A stretch of 64,000 nucleotides of DNA from CAWVSB01 sp046710535 (GCA_046710535.1 JBKEHH010000006.1:132081-196080), one strand, 5' to 3'; positions 27,068 through 37,011 are shown, numbered from the stretch's first letter. The notes: generated from the letters alone by a model not told the origin. Numbers and translations: made by a program.

Positions 27068-27108
27068 ATGTTAGTTCACACTGACCTACAAAGGAAAACT
27101 GTGTAGTT

Positions 27109-28344
27109 ATGATTGATACAAGCACAATTATTTTGGGCGTAGTAATGTTCACCGCCATTGTTATGGCGCTGGTGATGTTTATTTTGATGGCACGTAAGCA
27201 GCTAGTTAGTAGCGGTGACGTGACTATTTCGATAAATGGTGATCCAGATAAAGCTCTGACAGTTGCAGCCGGAGGAAAGTTACTTAATACCTTGTCAGAT
27301 GCAGGCATATTTTTATCGTCTGCTTGTGGTGGCGGTGGTACTTGTGGCCAGTGTCGTTGTCAGGTTATGGATGGCGGCGGTTCAATTTTACCGACCGAAG
27401 AAAGTCATTTCACTGTAGGCCAGCGCAAAGAAAATTGGCGTTTAGCCTGTCAGGTTGCTGTTAAACAAGACATGGTGGTTGAAGTTGAGCCAGAGTTCTT
27501 TGGGGTTAAGCAATGGGAGACCACTGTAGAATCTAATCATAATATGGCTACCTTTATTAAAGAGTTAGTACTGAAGCTTCCTGAAGGTGAAGACGTCGAT
27601 TTCCGCGCTGGTGGCTATGTGCAGTTAGAATGCCCACCGCATACGGTTAACTATCGCGACTTTGATGTTGAACAAGAATATCGCGGTGATTGGGAGCGGT
27701 TTGGTGTGTTCGATAATGTGTCAACCTGTGACGAAACAACTATCCGCGCCTATTCAATGGCTAACTACCCAGAAGAGAGGGGCGTCGTTAAATTTAACAT
27801 TCGTATTGCTTCACCACCTCCAGGTTCTGAAGGGATTCCACCGGGTATTATGTCGTCTTGGACATTTAATCTAAAACCTGGTGATAAAGTTAAGGTGTAT
27901 GGTCCATTCGGTGAGTTTTTTGCGAAAGAAACCGATGCTGAAATGGTGTTCATCGGTGGTGGTGCAGGTATGGCGCCAATGCGGTCGCATATTTTCGATC
28001 AGCTCAAGCGTCTTGAGAGCAAGCGTAAAATCTCCTTCTGGTATGGTGCGCGTAGCTTAAAAGAAATGTTTTATGTAGATGACTACAATGATTTACAGGA
28101 AGAGTTTGATAACTTTAACTGGCATGTAGCGTTGTCTGATCCTCAGCCGGAAGATAACTGGGAAGGTTTAACCGGTTTTATTCATAATGTGGTTTATGAA
28201 AATCATCTTAAGGATCACACGTCGCCAGAAGACTGCGAGTTCTATATGTGTGGGCCGCCAATGATGAATCAAGCCGTTATTAAAATGCTTGAAGACTTAG
28301 GGGTTGAGCCAGAAAATATTTTATTGGATGACTTCGGCGGATAA
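27109..28344 (+). CDS. nqrF: Na(+)-NQR subunit F, NADH-oxidising flavoprotein
   Basis: NqrF (411 residues; V. cholerae 408) is the entry subunit. It has an N-terminal membrane anchor, a 2Fe-2S ferredoxin domain (SSACGGGGTCGQCRCQV with the fourth cysteine in LACQVAV), the FAD-binding RAYSMANYP and the NADH-binding GGGAGMAPMRSHIF and CGPPMMNQAV, ending with the conserved LLDDFGG. AAAGGAAAA upstream provides the ribosome site. It oxidises NADH and feeds electrons through 2Fe-2S to the complex. Confidence 0.98.
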   Translation: MIDTSTIILGVVMFTAIVMALVMFILMARKQLVSSGDVTISINGDPDKALTVAAGGKLLNTLSDAGIFLSSACGGGGTCGQCRCQVMDGGGSILPTEESHFTVGQRKENWRLACQVAVKQDMVVEVEPEFFGVKQWETTVESNHNMATFIKELVLKLPEGEDVDFRAGGYVQLECPPHTVNYRDFDVEQEYRGDWERFGVFDNVSTCDETTIRAYSMANYPEERGVVKFNIRIASPPPGSEGIPPGIMSSWTFNLKPGDKVKVYGPFGEFFAKETDAEMVFIGGGAGMAPMRSHIFDQLKRLESKRKISFWYGARSLKEMFYVDDYNDLQEEFDNFNWHVALSDPQPEDNWEGLTGFIHNVVYENHLKDHTSPEDCEFYMCGPPMMNQAVIKMLEDLGVEPENILLDDFGG

Positions 28345-28348
28345 TGTC

Positions 28349-29383
28349 GTGATTAGATTGATCAAGGCGAGTGGCTTAATAGGCTTCTCGCTTTTTTTAC
28401 TTGTGGCTTGTGGTTTTGGCGGCGGTGGTGAAATACGCTTTACTGGCAGTACTATGGGAACTATTTATCATGTAACCATAGTCGACTTACCCTATGCTAT
28501 TGAGCAAGCACAACTAGAGCAAGAAGTAGCGCAGATACTCAATAAAGTAGATCAGCAAATGTCTACCTACAAAGCTGATTCTGAATTATCTTTGTTTAAT
28601 CAGGCAGAAATAGGAACTGCAGTTAAAGTATCGTCAGATACTCGTGCTGTTGTTGAGCAGGCAGTTAGTTTGGCAGTACTGTCTGGTGGTAGTTTTAATC
28701 CAGCTATTGCGCCATTGGTTAATTTATGGGGCTTTGGTCCAGCCGTTCAGCAAGATTCAATTCCTAGCGCGAGTCAGATAATTGAGGCGTTGCAATCTGT
28801 CGATTATTTATCTGTTCAAATTGTTGCTAATAGCTTAACTAAGCTTGCTCCAGTAACTCTAGATTTATCAGCCATTGCCAAAGGGTTTGGTGTAGATAAA
28901 GTGGCTGATTATTTACTCACTCAAGGTGTGGCTAATTTCTTAGTAGAGGTTGGCGGGGAGATTAGAGTCGGCGGACTCAGTCCCCGACAAACTCCCTGGC
29001 GGGTGGGTATCGAAAGCCCCGGTAAAGACTACGGCATTGCCTATAATGCGATTAGTGTGACTAATGCAGCGGTAGCGACTTCTGGCGATTATCGTAACTA
29101 TTACGAGCAAGATGGCAAGCGCTATTCACATACCATCGATCCGACGACGGGTTACCCTATTGACCACAATCTGGCGTCAGTAACGGTGGTGGCTGACAGC
29201 GCCGCCTTAGCGGATGGTTTAGCGACTGCGATTAATGTTATGGGGCCTGATGAAGGCTTGGCTTTTAGTGAACTAAATGCGCTGGCCGTATTTATGATAG
29301 TCAAAACAGAAACAGGGTATGATGCACAGTATTCTTCAGCTTTTGAACCTTATGTTGAAGCTGAATTGTTAACTAATGAATAG
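28349..29383 (+). CDS. apbE: FMN transferase ApbE (flavinylates NqrB/NqrC)
   Basis: ApbE is a periplasmic lipoprotein (about 344 residues) that transfers FMN from FAD to threonines of NqrB and NqrC. A lipobox (LLVAC) follows a hydrophobic segment. FTGSTMGTIYHVTI, DLSAIAKGFGVDKVADYL, VEVGGEIRVGG and SHTIDPTTGYPI are the flavin/Mg-binding motifs. GTG at 28349, four bases after the nqrF stop, and ATG at 28328, inside nqrF, are both possible starts; GTG gives the more compact signal peptide. Its position in the nqr operon fits its role. Confidence 0.95.
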   Translation: MIRLIKASGLIGFSLFLLVACGFGGGGEIRFTGSTMGTIYHVTIVDLPYAIEQAQLEQEVAQILNKVDQQMSTYKADSELSLFNQAEIGTAVKVSSDTRAVVEQAVSLAVLSGGSFNPAIAPLVNLWGFGPAVQQDSIPSASQIIEALQSVDYLSVQIVANSLTKLAPVTLDLSAIAKGFGVDKVADYLLTQGVANFLVEVGGEIRVGGLSPRQTPWRVGIESPGKDYGIAYNAISVTNAAVATSGDYRNYYEQDGKRYSHTIDPTTGYPIDHNLASVTVVADSAALADGLATAINVMGPDEGLAFSELNALAVFMIVKTETGYDAQYSSAFEPYVEAELLTNE

Positions 29384-29391
29384 GTGATGTA

Positions 29392-29628
29392 GTGGAAACA
29401 TTTTTGTTGGCGTTTGTAGTTATTGCTTTATTGGTTGCTGGTATGGCAATTGGCGTAATGATGGGAATGGGGCCAATTAAAGGTACCTGCGGCGGCATGA
29501 GCGCTTTGGGTATGGACACTGCCTGTGATATCTGTGGCGGTGATACTGCTAAATGCGACGAAGAAAATGGGCGAGTAGTGAGCCAAGGTAAAGACTTAGC
29601 TTACGATGCAACCCAGAATACCAAATAG
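29392..29628 (+). CDS. nqrM: Na(+)-NQR maturation protein NqrM
   Basis: This 78-residue protein (GTG start) has one membrane helix (FLLAFVVIALLVAGMAIGVMMG) and four cysteines in GTCGGM, CDICGGD and AKCDEE. NqrM (DUF539) is needed to assemble the NqrD/E iron centre in Vibrio; the cysteines probably handle iron. It lies 8 bases after apbE and is the last gene of the operon. Confidence 0.93.
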   Translation: METFLLAFVVIALLVAGMAIGVMMGMGPIKGTCGGMSALGMDTACDICGGDTAKCDEENGRVVSQGKDLAYDATQNTK

Positions 29629-29637
29629 AGCGATAGC

Positions 29638-29931
29638 TTATTTGTACTTGATCACCGCATGTATTACCGTTTCATTTTCGAAATAAACAAAAAAATCTGC
29701 ATATTCCAGTTTAGTAATAGGTGGTTCGCCCACTGTCTTAGAGCGAGCTATTTCTTGCCCCCATATCGATTGTACTGCTGCCATTGACTGGCCTTGATTT
29801 GGCGTTGGCATAATCCCTTTTACATCTTCGGCTTGCTTAGTAATAGGAATGATAAGTTCTTCTGCGTGGGCCATACTGGTGAAAGTAGTGGCAATAGTTG
29901 CAAATAGTAGAGCATTAATAGCTTTAATCAT
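29638..29931 (-). CDS. Small secreted protein of unknown function next to the nqr operon
   Basis: This 97-residue protein has a clear signal peptide (cleavage after MAHA, residue 23). The mature part contains GQSMAAVQSIWGQE and the strongly patterned GEPPITKLEYADFFVYFENETVIHAVIK. I recall the pattern G-PPIT-W-Y-F-VYFE-VIHSV from a small periplasmic protein next to apbE in Pseudomonas, so it is probably conserved. No function is known to me. It ends 10 bases from nqrM on the opposite strand. Confidence 0.75.
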   Translation of the reverse strand: MIKAINALLFATIATTFTSMAHAEELIIPITKQAEDVKGIMPTPNQGQSMAAVQSIWGQEIARSKTVGEPPITKLEYADFFVYFENETVIHAVIKYK

Positions 29932-30106
29932 TGTTTTAAGTCTTTAAATTATAATGTGTCTCGGTAGCGCTATCTTTCGATCAGCGCATGTTTGATAATA
30001 CATTTTAAACTAAAATTATAATAACTTTTGTATTAAATGGTGTCTGTAGTTGAAGCGTTTATTGCGTCACAATTTAGTTAAAAAAATAGGTGTTGGTAGT
30101 CACTGA

Positions 30107-31351
30107 ATGTTTTATCCCTTCTCCACATATGTTGGCCTGCGCTATACGCGCTCAAAACGTCGCAGTCAGTTTGTGTCTTTAGTTTCGGTATTCTCTCTGC
30201 TTGGTATGGTGTTAGGCGTCGCCGCATTAATTATTGTAATGTCGGTTATGAATGGCTTTGAGTCAGAGTTGCGTGGCAGAATTTTACAGTTTTTACCACA
30301 TGCTTTTATTGAGAAGCAAGACGGCAATGTTAGCGATTGGCAAACCTTAGCTAAGCAAGTTAACCAGCAAGAAAATGTGCTTGGGGTTGCACCCTATATT
30401 GAAGGCAGTGGCTTAATTAGCCAGCGTGGCAAGGTTGACGGAATTCATATTTCAGCTATTTATCCGCAGCTGCAAGCTGACGTATCAAGTGTCCAAGCTT
30501 ATATGATTGACGGCAGTATTGAAAACCTTCAAGGCGGCGAATTTGGTATTGTAATCGGTGCCATCACCGCGCGAAAGTTTCGCTTAAATTTAGGTGACAA
30601 GATCGCGATCATTTTACCTAAAGTAACTGTTACGCCGGCGGGTATTTTTCCACGAGTTAAACAGTTTACAGTTGTCGGTGTGTTTGAACTTGGCGCAGCA
30701 TTAGATGCAGTCGAGGCTTTTATCCACCTTGATGACGGGACAAAATTGTTTGGTATTAAAGACGGCGTACAAGGTCTACGAGTCAAAACTACCGACGTAT
30801 TAGCTGCCAGTCGAGTGGCCTCGCAGTTGCAGACTGTTTTGGGTCAAGACTATAAAGTTAGCGATTGGGGCGTTTTACAGGGTAATTTATTTAAAGCGGT
30901 CAAAATGGAAAAATTGATGGTGGGGTTGTTGCTGTTCATTATTGTCGCTGTTGCTGCATTTAATATTATCTCTATCCTCACCATGATGGTGGCTGATAAG
31001 CGCGGCGATATTGCCGTACTTAGAACAATGGGCGCGCAGCCTGGACAGGTGATGCGAATATTCGTCACTCAGGGAGTGATAATCGGTTTTGGTGGAACGT
31101 TACTTGGGGTGATTTTTGGTGTGCCTTTAGCTATTTATATCGGTGATATCATTGCCTTTTTAGAACAGCTGTTTCAGTTTAGAATATTTGATCCTTCAGT
31201 ATTTTTTATTACCGCTTTGCCATCGGTATTGCATTGGCAAGATGTCATGGCGGTAGTTTTTGGCGCCTTGAGCTTAAGTTTTATGGCAACTCTTTATCCT
31301 GCATGGCGGGCGACTCAGATTGAGCCTGCTGAGGTTTTACGTTATGAATAA
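30107..31351 (+). CDS. lolC: Lipoprotein-releasing system permease LolC/LolE family (first copy)
   Basis: This 414-residue protein has four membrane helices and a large periplasmic domain between the first and second. FYPFSTYVGLRYTRSKRRSQFVSLVSVFSLLGM and the GVALIIVMSVMNGFE-type stretch are family hallmarks, with LYPAWRATQIEPAEVLRYE at the C-terminus. LolCDE extracts mature lipoproteins from the inner membrane and hands them to LolA. LolC versus LolE cannot be told by eye; the name is positional. Confidence 0.93.
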   Translation: MFYPFSTYVGLRYTRSKRRSQFVSLVSVFSLLGMVLGVAALIIVMSVMNGFESELRGRILQFLPHAFIEKQDGNVSDWQTLAKQVNQQENVLGVAPYIEGSGLISQRGKVDGIHISAIYPQLQADVSSVQAYMIDGSIENLQGGEFGIVIGAITARKFRLNLGDKIAIILPKVTVTPAGIFPRVKQFTVVGVFELGAALDAVEAFIHLDDGTKLFGIKDGVQGLRVKTTDVLAASRVASQLQTVLGQDYKVSDWGVLQGNLFKAVKMEKLMVGLLLFIIVAVAAFNIISILTMMVADKRGDIAVLRTMGAQPGQVMRIFVTQGVIIGFGGTLLGVIFGVPLAIYIGDIIAFLEQLFQFRIFDPSVFFITALPSVLHWQDVMAVVFGALSLSFMATLYPAWRATQIEPAEVLRYE

Positions 31352-31372
31352 ATTGGTTCAATGGAGCATGAC

Positions 31373-32056
31373 ATGGCGGTAGTTTTGTCTTGTGACAACT
31401 TGTCAAAAACTTATCAGCAAGGGCCGCTGGATGTTTCGGTATTGCGAGACGTTCAGTTGTCAGTTGAGGGTGGCGAGCGAATTGCGATAGTAGGTTCTTC
31501 GGGCTCGGGTAAGTCTACCTTGCTAAATATGTTGGGTGGTTTAGATACCCCTAGTACTGGGCAAGTATATGTTGGCGGCAAGTTAATGTCGGCACTAAAT
31601 GATGCCGGGCGTGCCAAACTGAGAAATGAAAGTTTAGGCTTTGTCTATCAATTCCATCATTTGCTGGGTGAGTTTTCAGCGGTAGAAAATGTTGCCATGC
31701 CGTTTTTAATCCGTGGTGAAAAGATAGAACTGGCACGCGACAAAGCCGAAACTTTGTTGGCAAGAGTAGGGTTGCAAGAGCGCTTTGATCATAAGCCTGC
31801 AGAGCTGTCCGGTGGTGAGCGGCAGCGGGTTGCGATTGCTAGAGCGTTGGTGACTAATCCTAGTTGTGTGCTACTGGATGAACCTACTGGTAACTTAGAT
31901 TCCACTACTGCGCAGAAAGTACAGGAGCTTCTATTTGAACTAAACGAAGACTTTGGGATATCGCTTATTACCGTAACCCACGATATGGAATTAGCGGCAA
32001 CCATGCATAGGGTCTTGCAGTTAAAAGATGGCCAATTACACGCGATGGAATTATAA
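31373..32056 (+). CDS. lolD: Lipoprotein-releasing system ATPase LolD
   Basis: This 227-residue ABC ATPase has Walker A VGSSGSGKST, the signature LSGGERQRVAIARAL, Walker B CVLLDEPTGNLD and the H-loop TVTHD. FVYQFHHLLGEFSAVENV is typical for LolD. ATG at 31373 follows GGAG at good spacing and is preferred to the ATG at 31361. It drives lipoprotein release with the two flanking permeases. Confidence 0.96.
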   Translation: MAVVLSCDNLSKTYQQGPLDVSVLRDVQLSVEGGERIAIVGSSGSGKSTLLNMLGGLDTPSTGQVYVGGKLMSALNDAGRAKLRNESLGFVYQFHHLLGEFSAVENVAMPFLIRGEKIELARDKAETLLARVGLQERFDHKPAELSGGERQRVAIARALVTNPSCVLLDEPTGNLDSTTAQKVQELLFELNEDFGISLITVTHDMELAATMHRVLQLKDGQLHAMEL

Positions 32057-32058
32057 CT

Positions 32059-33297
32059 TTGTTTAGGCCGCTCACACTCTTTGTTGGCTTGCGTTACGCC
32101 ACCGTTCGCCGCGGTAGCCAGCTGGTGTCGTTTTTGTCGGGTGTGTCAATACTTGGCTTAGTAATGGGAGTTGCTTTACTGGTAGTGGTGTTATCAGTGA
32201 TGAGCGGCTTTGATAAAGAAATGCGCACTCGTATTTTAGCCATGGTGCCGCAAGCGAGTATTCTGAGCTGGGGGCCAATGGTTGAATGGGAGTTAATTGC
32301 CAAACAAGCGTTAGCAACTGAAGGTGTCGAAGCAGTTGCGCCGTTTATAAAAATTCAAGGAATGTTAATTAAAGGCAGACAGGCCCAAGGTGTTGAGTTA
32401 CTAGCGGTTGACGCAAAACTGGAACGGACTGTATCAGTATTACCTGAATTTATTATAGCTGGAGAGTTTGATTCGCTAGCTGACAGCTCGTCACTATTAC
32501 TTAGCCAATCGTTGGCTAATAAGTTGCGCGTAAAACTCAATGATTCTATTGCCTTAGTCTTACCTGGTATTAGCCGCGATGGAAAAATTAGTCCTAGTGC
32601 CTCTCGATTTACAGTAACCGCAATTTTCAAAACAGATACTGAAATAGACAATTCAGCGGTTTATATTAGTCTGGCTAAAGGCCAACAATTAGCAGGCTAT
32701 GTTGATTCTGTGGAAGGAGTGCAATTAAAAGTTAGTGATTTAATGCAGGCGAGAGAGATCGCTCGTAAGGTTCTATTCGAACTGCCCAACGGTTATTACT
32801 CCCGTGACTGGACCGTCAGTCATGGCAATTTATATGAAGCGATTCAAATGTCGCGACGCTTAGTGTCGTTATTATTATTTATCATTATCGCGGTTGCTGC
32901 TTTCAATGTGGTGACGGCCCTATTTATGGTGGTCAATGACAAGCGCAGTGATATAGCTGTCTGGCAGACCATGGGGATGCCGCCAGCTAAAATCATGCAG
33001 ATATTTTTGATTCAGGGCTTAATTATTGGCGTTATCGGCACAGCCCTTGGTGTGTTAGTTGGGCTAGGCTTGGCGCTATCAATAACTGATTTAGTGGCCG
33101 GTCTAGAAAACTTGATTGGTTATCAGTTTTTGAAATCAGATATATATCCGGTTACTTATTTACCATCGGATGTTCGCTGGCAAGATGTGTTGTCGATTGC
33201 AGCGGTGGCATTAGTGTTAAGTATTATTGCCTCGATATATCCTGCGTGGCGCGCTAGTAAGTTACAGCCTGCTGATAGCTTGCGCTATGACGCTTGA
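32059..33297 (+). CDS. lolE: Lipoprotein-releasing system permease LolE/LolC family (second copy)
   Basis: This 412-residue protein begins with a TTG two bases after the lolD stop. It is a paralogue of the first permease: FRPLTLFVGLRYATVRRGSQLVSFLSGVSILG, VLSVMSGFDKEMR and YPAWRASKLQPADSLRYD. Four membrane helices and a periplasmic domain are predicted. The 3' end overlaps the convergent DUF2062 gene by 13 bases. Confidence 0.94.
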   Translation: MFRPLTLFVGLRYATVRRGSQLVSFLSGVSILGLVMGVALLVVVLSVMSGFDKEMRTRILAMVPQASILSWGPMVEWELIAKQALATEGVEAVAPFIKIQGMLIKGRQAQGVELLAVDAKLERTVSVLPEFIIAGEFDSLADSSSLLLSQSLANKLRVKLNDSIALVLPGISRDGKISPSASRFTVTAIFKTDTEIDNSAVYISLAKGQQLAGYVDSVEGVQLKVSDLMQAREIARKVLFELPNGYYSRDWTVSHGNLYEAIQMSRRLVSLLLFIIIAVAAFNVVTALFMVVNDKRSDIAVWQTMGMPPAKIMQIFLIQGLIIGVIGTALGVLVGLGLALSITDLVAGLENLIGYQFLKSDIYPVTYLPSDVRWQDVLSIAAVALVLSIIASIYPAWRASKLQPADSLRYDA

Positions 33298-33809
33298 TTT
33301 TTTGTTTTATGCCTTCTCTTTTGCCATTTTCGTACCACCATTATGCGCCAGCTAATACGGGTTAAGCTATAGCCTAGGCTGCCGAAGAAAAACCCACAGG
33401 TGAGGCTTCCTAAAATTAGCGGCTTCCAAATTGCACTAATATTGGCAGCAAACGATTCTATCGACGGACTAAATTGAAGCGCAGCTTTTTGCCCGAGCAA
33501 AAAGCTGCCCAGTTCATAGACACCATAAAATATCGGCACTATAGTGATTGGGTTGGTAATCCATACCAGCGCTATGGCTAGAGGTAAATTAGCGGAGAAC
33601 ATTAAGGCTAACAATGCCGCCACAAACATTTGCCCAGGGATTGGTAAAAAGGCGACAAATATTCCAATAAAGACGGCAGCAGCGCTAGAATTACGATTTA
33701 AATGCCATAGATTTTCGTTAAATATCCAGTTGCCAAGTATTTTGATAGAACGATTGTTAGCTAGGTGTTCTCTAGCGGGTATCATTTTTTTAAATAGCTT
33801 TCTTGGCAT
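33285..33809 (-). CDS. DUF2062 domain membrane protein
   Basis: This 174-residue protein has three membrane helices and the DUF2062 pattern: NRNSSAAAVFIGIFVAFLPIPGQM, ALVWITNPITIVPIFYGVYELG and GSLTCGFFFGSLGYSLTRI. The family is widespread and unassigned; in Pseudomonas a member sits in the same place beside comEC. It lies divergently from comEC and convergently with lolE. Confidence 0.9.
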   Translation of the reverse strand: MPRKLFKKMIPAREHLANNRSIKILGNWIFNENLWHLNRNSSAAAVFIGIFVAFLPIPGQMFVAALLALMFSANLPLAIALVWITNPITIVPIFYGVYELGSFLLGQKAALQFSPSIESFAANISAIWKPLILGSLTCGFFFGSLGYSLTRISWRIMVVRKWQKRRHKTKNQAS

Positions 33810-33924
33810 TAATGCAGTGCTCGTTATTGGTTTAGGTAGTTATTTGGAGAGTCTTGTTAGGATACCATCTCCGTTAGCTGCCACTAAGCTAGTTATTATG
33901 CACTGAATAGGATGATTGCTCTAG

Positions 33925-36288
33925 ATGCGCGTACGGATGCTCGCAATAATAATAGGGATATGTGTTGCGGCTTTTGCGCCTTTTCTCCCTGATCGTCTAT
34001 TATTGCTAGAAGTCATTGGTTTAGGCCTATGTTTATTGCTGTCAAAATATAAGCCGCTGTTTTCCATTGGCGGAATATTATGTGGTTTTACTTGGGCGCT
34101 TTTGTACGGGCAGTTGCAGCTATCCTATGAAATAGACGAGCAGAGTATTGCTAAGGAAATACAGGTTTACGGCAGGGTTGTCGATATTCCAGCATTGGGT
34201 TTAGGCAGGGCAGCTCCTTCTACTAGTTTTATCTTAGCGCTAGATGCCCCATCCACTGCAGTTAACAATCTGAGAAATATCCGGCTAAGTTGGTATAGCG
34301 CGCCGCTTATAAAAGCGGGGCAGCGATGGCAGCTTAAGGTCAAGCTTAAACCTGTCAGTAGTTTGGTTAACACTGGCAGTTTCGATTACCGGCGGTGGGC
34401 TTTGGTCAATAATATTGATGCCGTGGGTAGTGTTGTGAATAGCTCTACGGCGCAGTTACTAGTCGATACTCCAGCAAGATCAGTCGCCGGCTTACGCAAT
34501 GGTTGGCTTGATTTAATTAGGCGTTCAGACGTCGATGTTGAAATTAAGCCATTGTTAGAAGCGCTGGGGGTTGGCTATAGAAAGAATTTTACGGCTCAGC
34601 ATAATATGGTTTTAGCTGCGACCGGTACTAGCCATTTAATGGTCATATCTGGGTTACACATTGGATTATGTGCTGGTTTTGGTTGGTGGCTTGGCGTACT
34701 TATGGCCCATTTAACCCATATTCCGATTGTTCGTGGTTGGCGTAATAGCATTGCCAGCAGTAGTGCGTTGCTGATGGCGATTATCTATTGTGCAATGGCT
34801 GGTTCTGCGGTGCCAACCACGCGGGCATTGCTGATGCTGGCCTTAGTCATTGTGTTAAAGCTTAATTGGCGTCGTTTTTTTGCTGTCGATATATTGCTAT
34901 TGGTAATGCTAGCGCTGTTGCTACTTAATCCTTTATTTGTATTAAGTGCATCGTTTTGGTTGTCGTTCACTGCGGTAGCGATGTTAGTGCTAGTAGCAGA
35001 GCAAAGAGGACAGGGAAGTAGTTGGTGGCAGATTGTTGCCACTCAATGGTGGGTATTTGTTGGTTTAATTCCAGTATTAGCGATTACAGGGTTACCGATA
35101 AGTTTAATCAGTCCGGTGGTCAACTTAGTGGCGATACCGTTGGTATCAATATTTGTTGTACCGCCAATTTTATTAGTTATGTTAATTAGTTTTGTCAGTG
35201 TCAGTCACGCATTGTTGATGCTTACTATTGCTAGTTATCCACTGGCAAAGCTGTGGCGAGCGCTTGAGTATGTCCAAAGCCTAGAGTTGATGACACCAAT
35301 ATCGCTAACGCCTAACTTGATGACTATTGCGCTGGCAATTATAGGTTTAGGGCTGTTGTTGACCAAGACTGGGTTCCGGTGGCGTATGGCAGGGCTGCTG
35401 ATGATTACGACTATTTGGCTACCAGTTCGAGTTCACCCCGACTACCAGCTCAAATTGACTACCTTAGATGTAGGGCAGGGCTTGTCGCTGGTTGTGCAAA
35501 CGCAAAACCATACTCTGGTTTATGACATGGGTGCTAGTTACGAAAGTGGGTTTAACCTTGGCCAAGCCGTAGTTGAGCCTTATTTGCGGAGTGAAGGTGT
35601 AGTGATCATTGATGTGGCAGTCGTTAGTCACACTGATAACGACCATGCTGGAGGTTATCAGTATTTAAATGATAACTTTGTCATCAAAAAAACCTATATG
35701 CCGGCCGCTAAAATTGGTGCCAGTGCTCAACAAAAATGTCAGGCCGGGCACAGTTGGATTTGGGATGGGGTCAAATTAGAGTTTCTGCACCCATTTGAAA
35801 CACTTGCTGCTAAAACTAATAATCAGTCATGCGTATTACAAATAACCGCTGCCGATCAACGCCTACTGCTAACCGGAGATATTGAACGTGAGGTAGAGCA
35901 TAAATTGGTTGGAAGAACTATAGATGAGTTAGCTAGTGATGTACTGATAGCTCCTCATCATGGCAGCTCTAGCTCCTCGTCGGCGTTATTTTTACATAAG
36001 GTTAAACCTAAAACTGTCATTGTATCGGCGGGTTATTTGAATCGCTTTAATCATCCGACAGCTGAGGTTCTGTCACGCTATAAGGATTTCAATAGTTTGG
36101 TGTTAAATACAGCGCAAGTTGGTAGCGTGGAGCTATTGGTTGGTCACAATGGCAAACTCAATTCGCCGCGCCTTGGACGTTCAAAAATGGCTCGATACTG
36201 GCGACGATACCCTTGCCATATTGATAGGTTACAGCAAGATTTGTCAGCTTTAGAGCAGTGGATATACTCACAGCGATGTGATTTGTAA
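33925..36288 (+). CDS. comEC: DNA internalisation protein ComEC/Rec2
   Basis: This 787-residue membrane protein has the N-terminal DUF4131 region, the competence domain (GTSHLMVISGLHIGLCAGFGWW near residue 235) with many helices, and a C-terminal metallo-beta-lactamase-like domain (LDVGQGLSLVVQ, VVSHTDNDHAGG, LLLTGDIE, IAPHHGSSSSSS). It is thought to form the inner-membrane channel for single-stranded DNA in transformation. No other competence genes are in the window. Confidence 0.95.
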   Translation: MRVRMLAIIIGICVAAFAPFLPDRLLLLEVIGLGLCLLLSKYKPLFSIGGILCGFTWALLYGQLQLSYEIDEQSIAKEIQVYGRVVDIPALGLGRAAPSTSFILALDAPSTAVNNLRNIRLSWYSAPLIKAGQRWQLKVKLKPVSSLVNTGSFDYRRWALVNNIDAVGSVVNSSTAQLLVDTPARSVAGLRNGWLDLIRRSDVDVEIKPLLEALGVGYRKNFTAQHNMVLAATGTSHLMVISGLHIGLCAGFGWWLGVLMAHLTHIPIVRGWRNSIASSSALLMAIIYCAMAGSAVPTTRALLMLALVIVLKLNWRRFFAVDILLLVMLALLLLNPLFVLSASFWLSFTAVAMLVLVAEQRGQGSSWWQIVATQWWVFVGLIPVLAITGLPISLISPVVNLVAIPLVSIFVVPPILLVMLISFVSVSHALLMLTIASYPLAKLWRALEYVQSLELMTPISLTPNLMTIALAIIGLGLLLTKTGFRWRMAGLLMITTIWLPVRVHPDYQLKLTTLDVGQGLSLVVQTQNHTLVYDMGASYESGFNLGQAVVEPYLRSEGVVIIDVAVVSHTDNDHAGGYQYLNDNFVIKKTYMPAAKIGASAQQKCQAGHSWIWDGVKLEFLHPFETLAAKTNNQSCVLQITAADQRLLLTGDIEREVEHKLVGRTIDELASDVLIAPHHGSSSSSSALFLHKVKPKTVIVSAGYLNRFNHPTAEVLSRYKDFNSLVLNTAQVGSVELLVGHNGKLNSPRLGRSKMARYWRRYPCHIDRLQQDLSALEQWIYSQRCDL

Positions 36289-36351
36289 GTACTGCCTGCA
36301 ATAGACTTATGTGGTAAAGTTCATCTAGTTTCTAACTTAAGAGGGATTGCA

Positions 36352-37011
36352 GTGTTTGAACTTATCAAGTCTGGCGGCTGGCTGATGCTGCCAATATTAT
36401 TGTGTTCTGTTATCGCGCTAGCAATTTGTATTGAGCGTTTCTGGTCTTTGTCTGAAAAGAAAATTTCTCCTCCCCATTTGTTGGCGCAGGTATGGAGCTG
36501 GTTAACAGCGAATCAGCTTGATGCCAAGCGTCTAAAACAGCTTAAAGCTAACTCACCTTTAGGTCGCATACTGGCTAGTGGTTTAACTAATGCTAAGCAA
36601 GGCCGCGATGTTATGAAAGAGAGTATCGAAGATACGGCCTCTCATGTAATTCATGATCTAGAACGTCATTTGGATACCTTGGGGACAATTGCGGTTATCT
36701 CACCGTTATTGGGTTTGCTGGGTACGGTGATCGGTATGATTGATGTATTTGCTGAAATTATGACTCAGGGCACCGGCAATGCAGCGGCATTAGCAGGCGG
36801 TATCTCTCAGGCCTTAATTACTACAGCCGCCGGTCTTTGCGTTGCTATTCCAGCGGTTATCATGCATCGATATTACTTGCGCCGCGTTGATGCCATTGTT
36901 GTAGATTTGGAGCAGGAAACCATTAAATTGGTTGATGCTCTGCATAGTGAGCGTAAAGTTGAGATTGTAGGCCAGGATTTAGCCGCCCAGACGGAGCTTG
37001 CAGCGGGGTGA
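36352..37011 (+). CDS. exbB: MotA/TolQ/ExbB-family proton channel protein
   Basis: This 219-residue protein (GTG start after AAGAGGGATT) has three membrane helices: GGWLMLPILLCSVIALAICIERFW, LDTLGTIAVISPLLGLLGTVIGMIDVF and ISQALITTAAGLCVAIPAVIMHRYY. The last two are ExbB/TolQ signatures. With ExbD it uses the proton gradient to energise TonB or another partner. It is followed by exbD with a 4-base overlap. In Pseudomonas the homologous pair sits at this position between comEC and lpxK. Confidence 0.93.
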   Translation: MFELIKSGGWLMLPILLCSVIALAICIERFWSLSEKKISPPHLLAQVWSWLTANQLDAKRLKQLKANSPLGRILASGLTNAKQGRDVMKESIEDTASHVIHDLERHLDTLGTIAVISPLLGLLGTVIGMIDVFAEIMTQGTGNAAALAGGISQALITTAAGLCVAIPAVIMHRYYLRRVDAIVVDLEQETIKLVDALHSERKVEIVGQDLAAQTELAAG

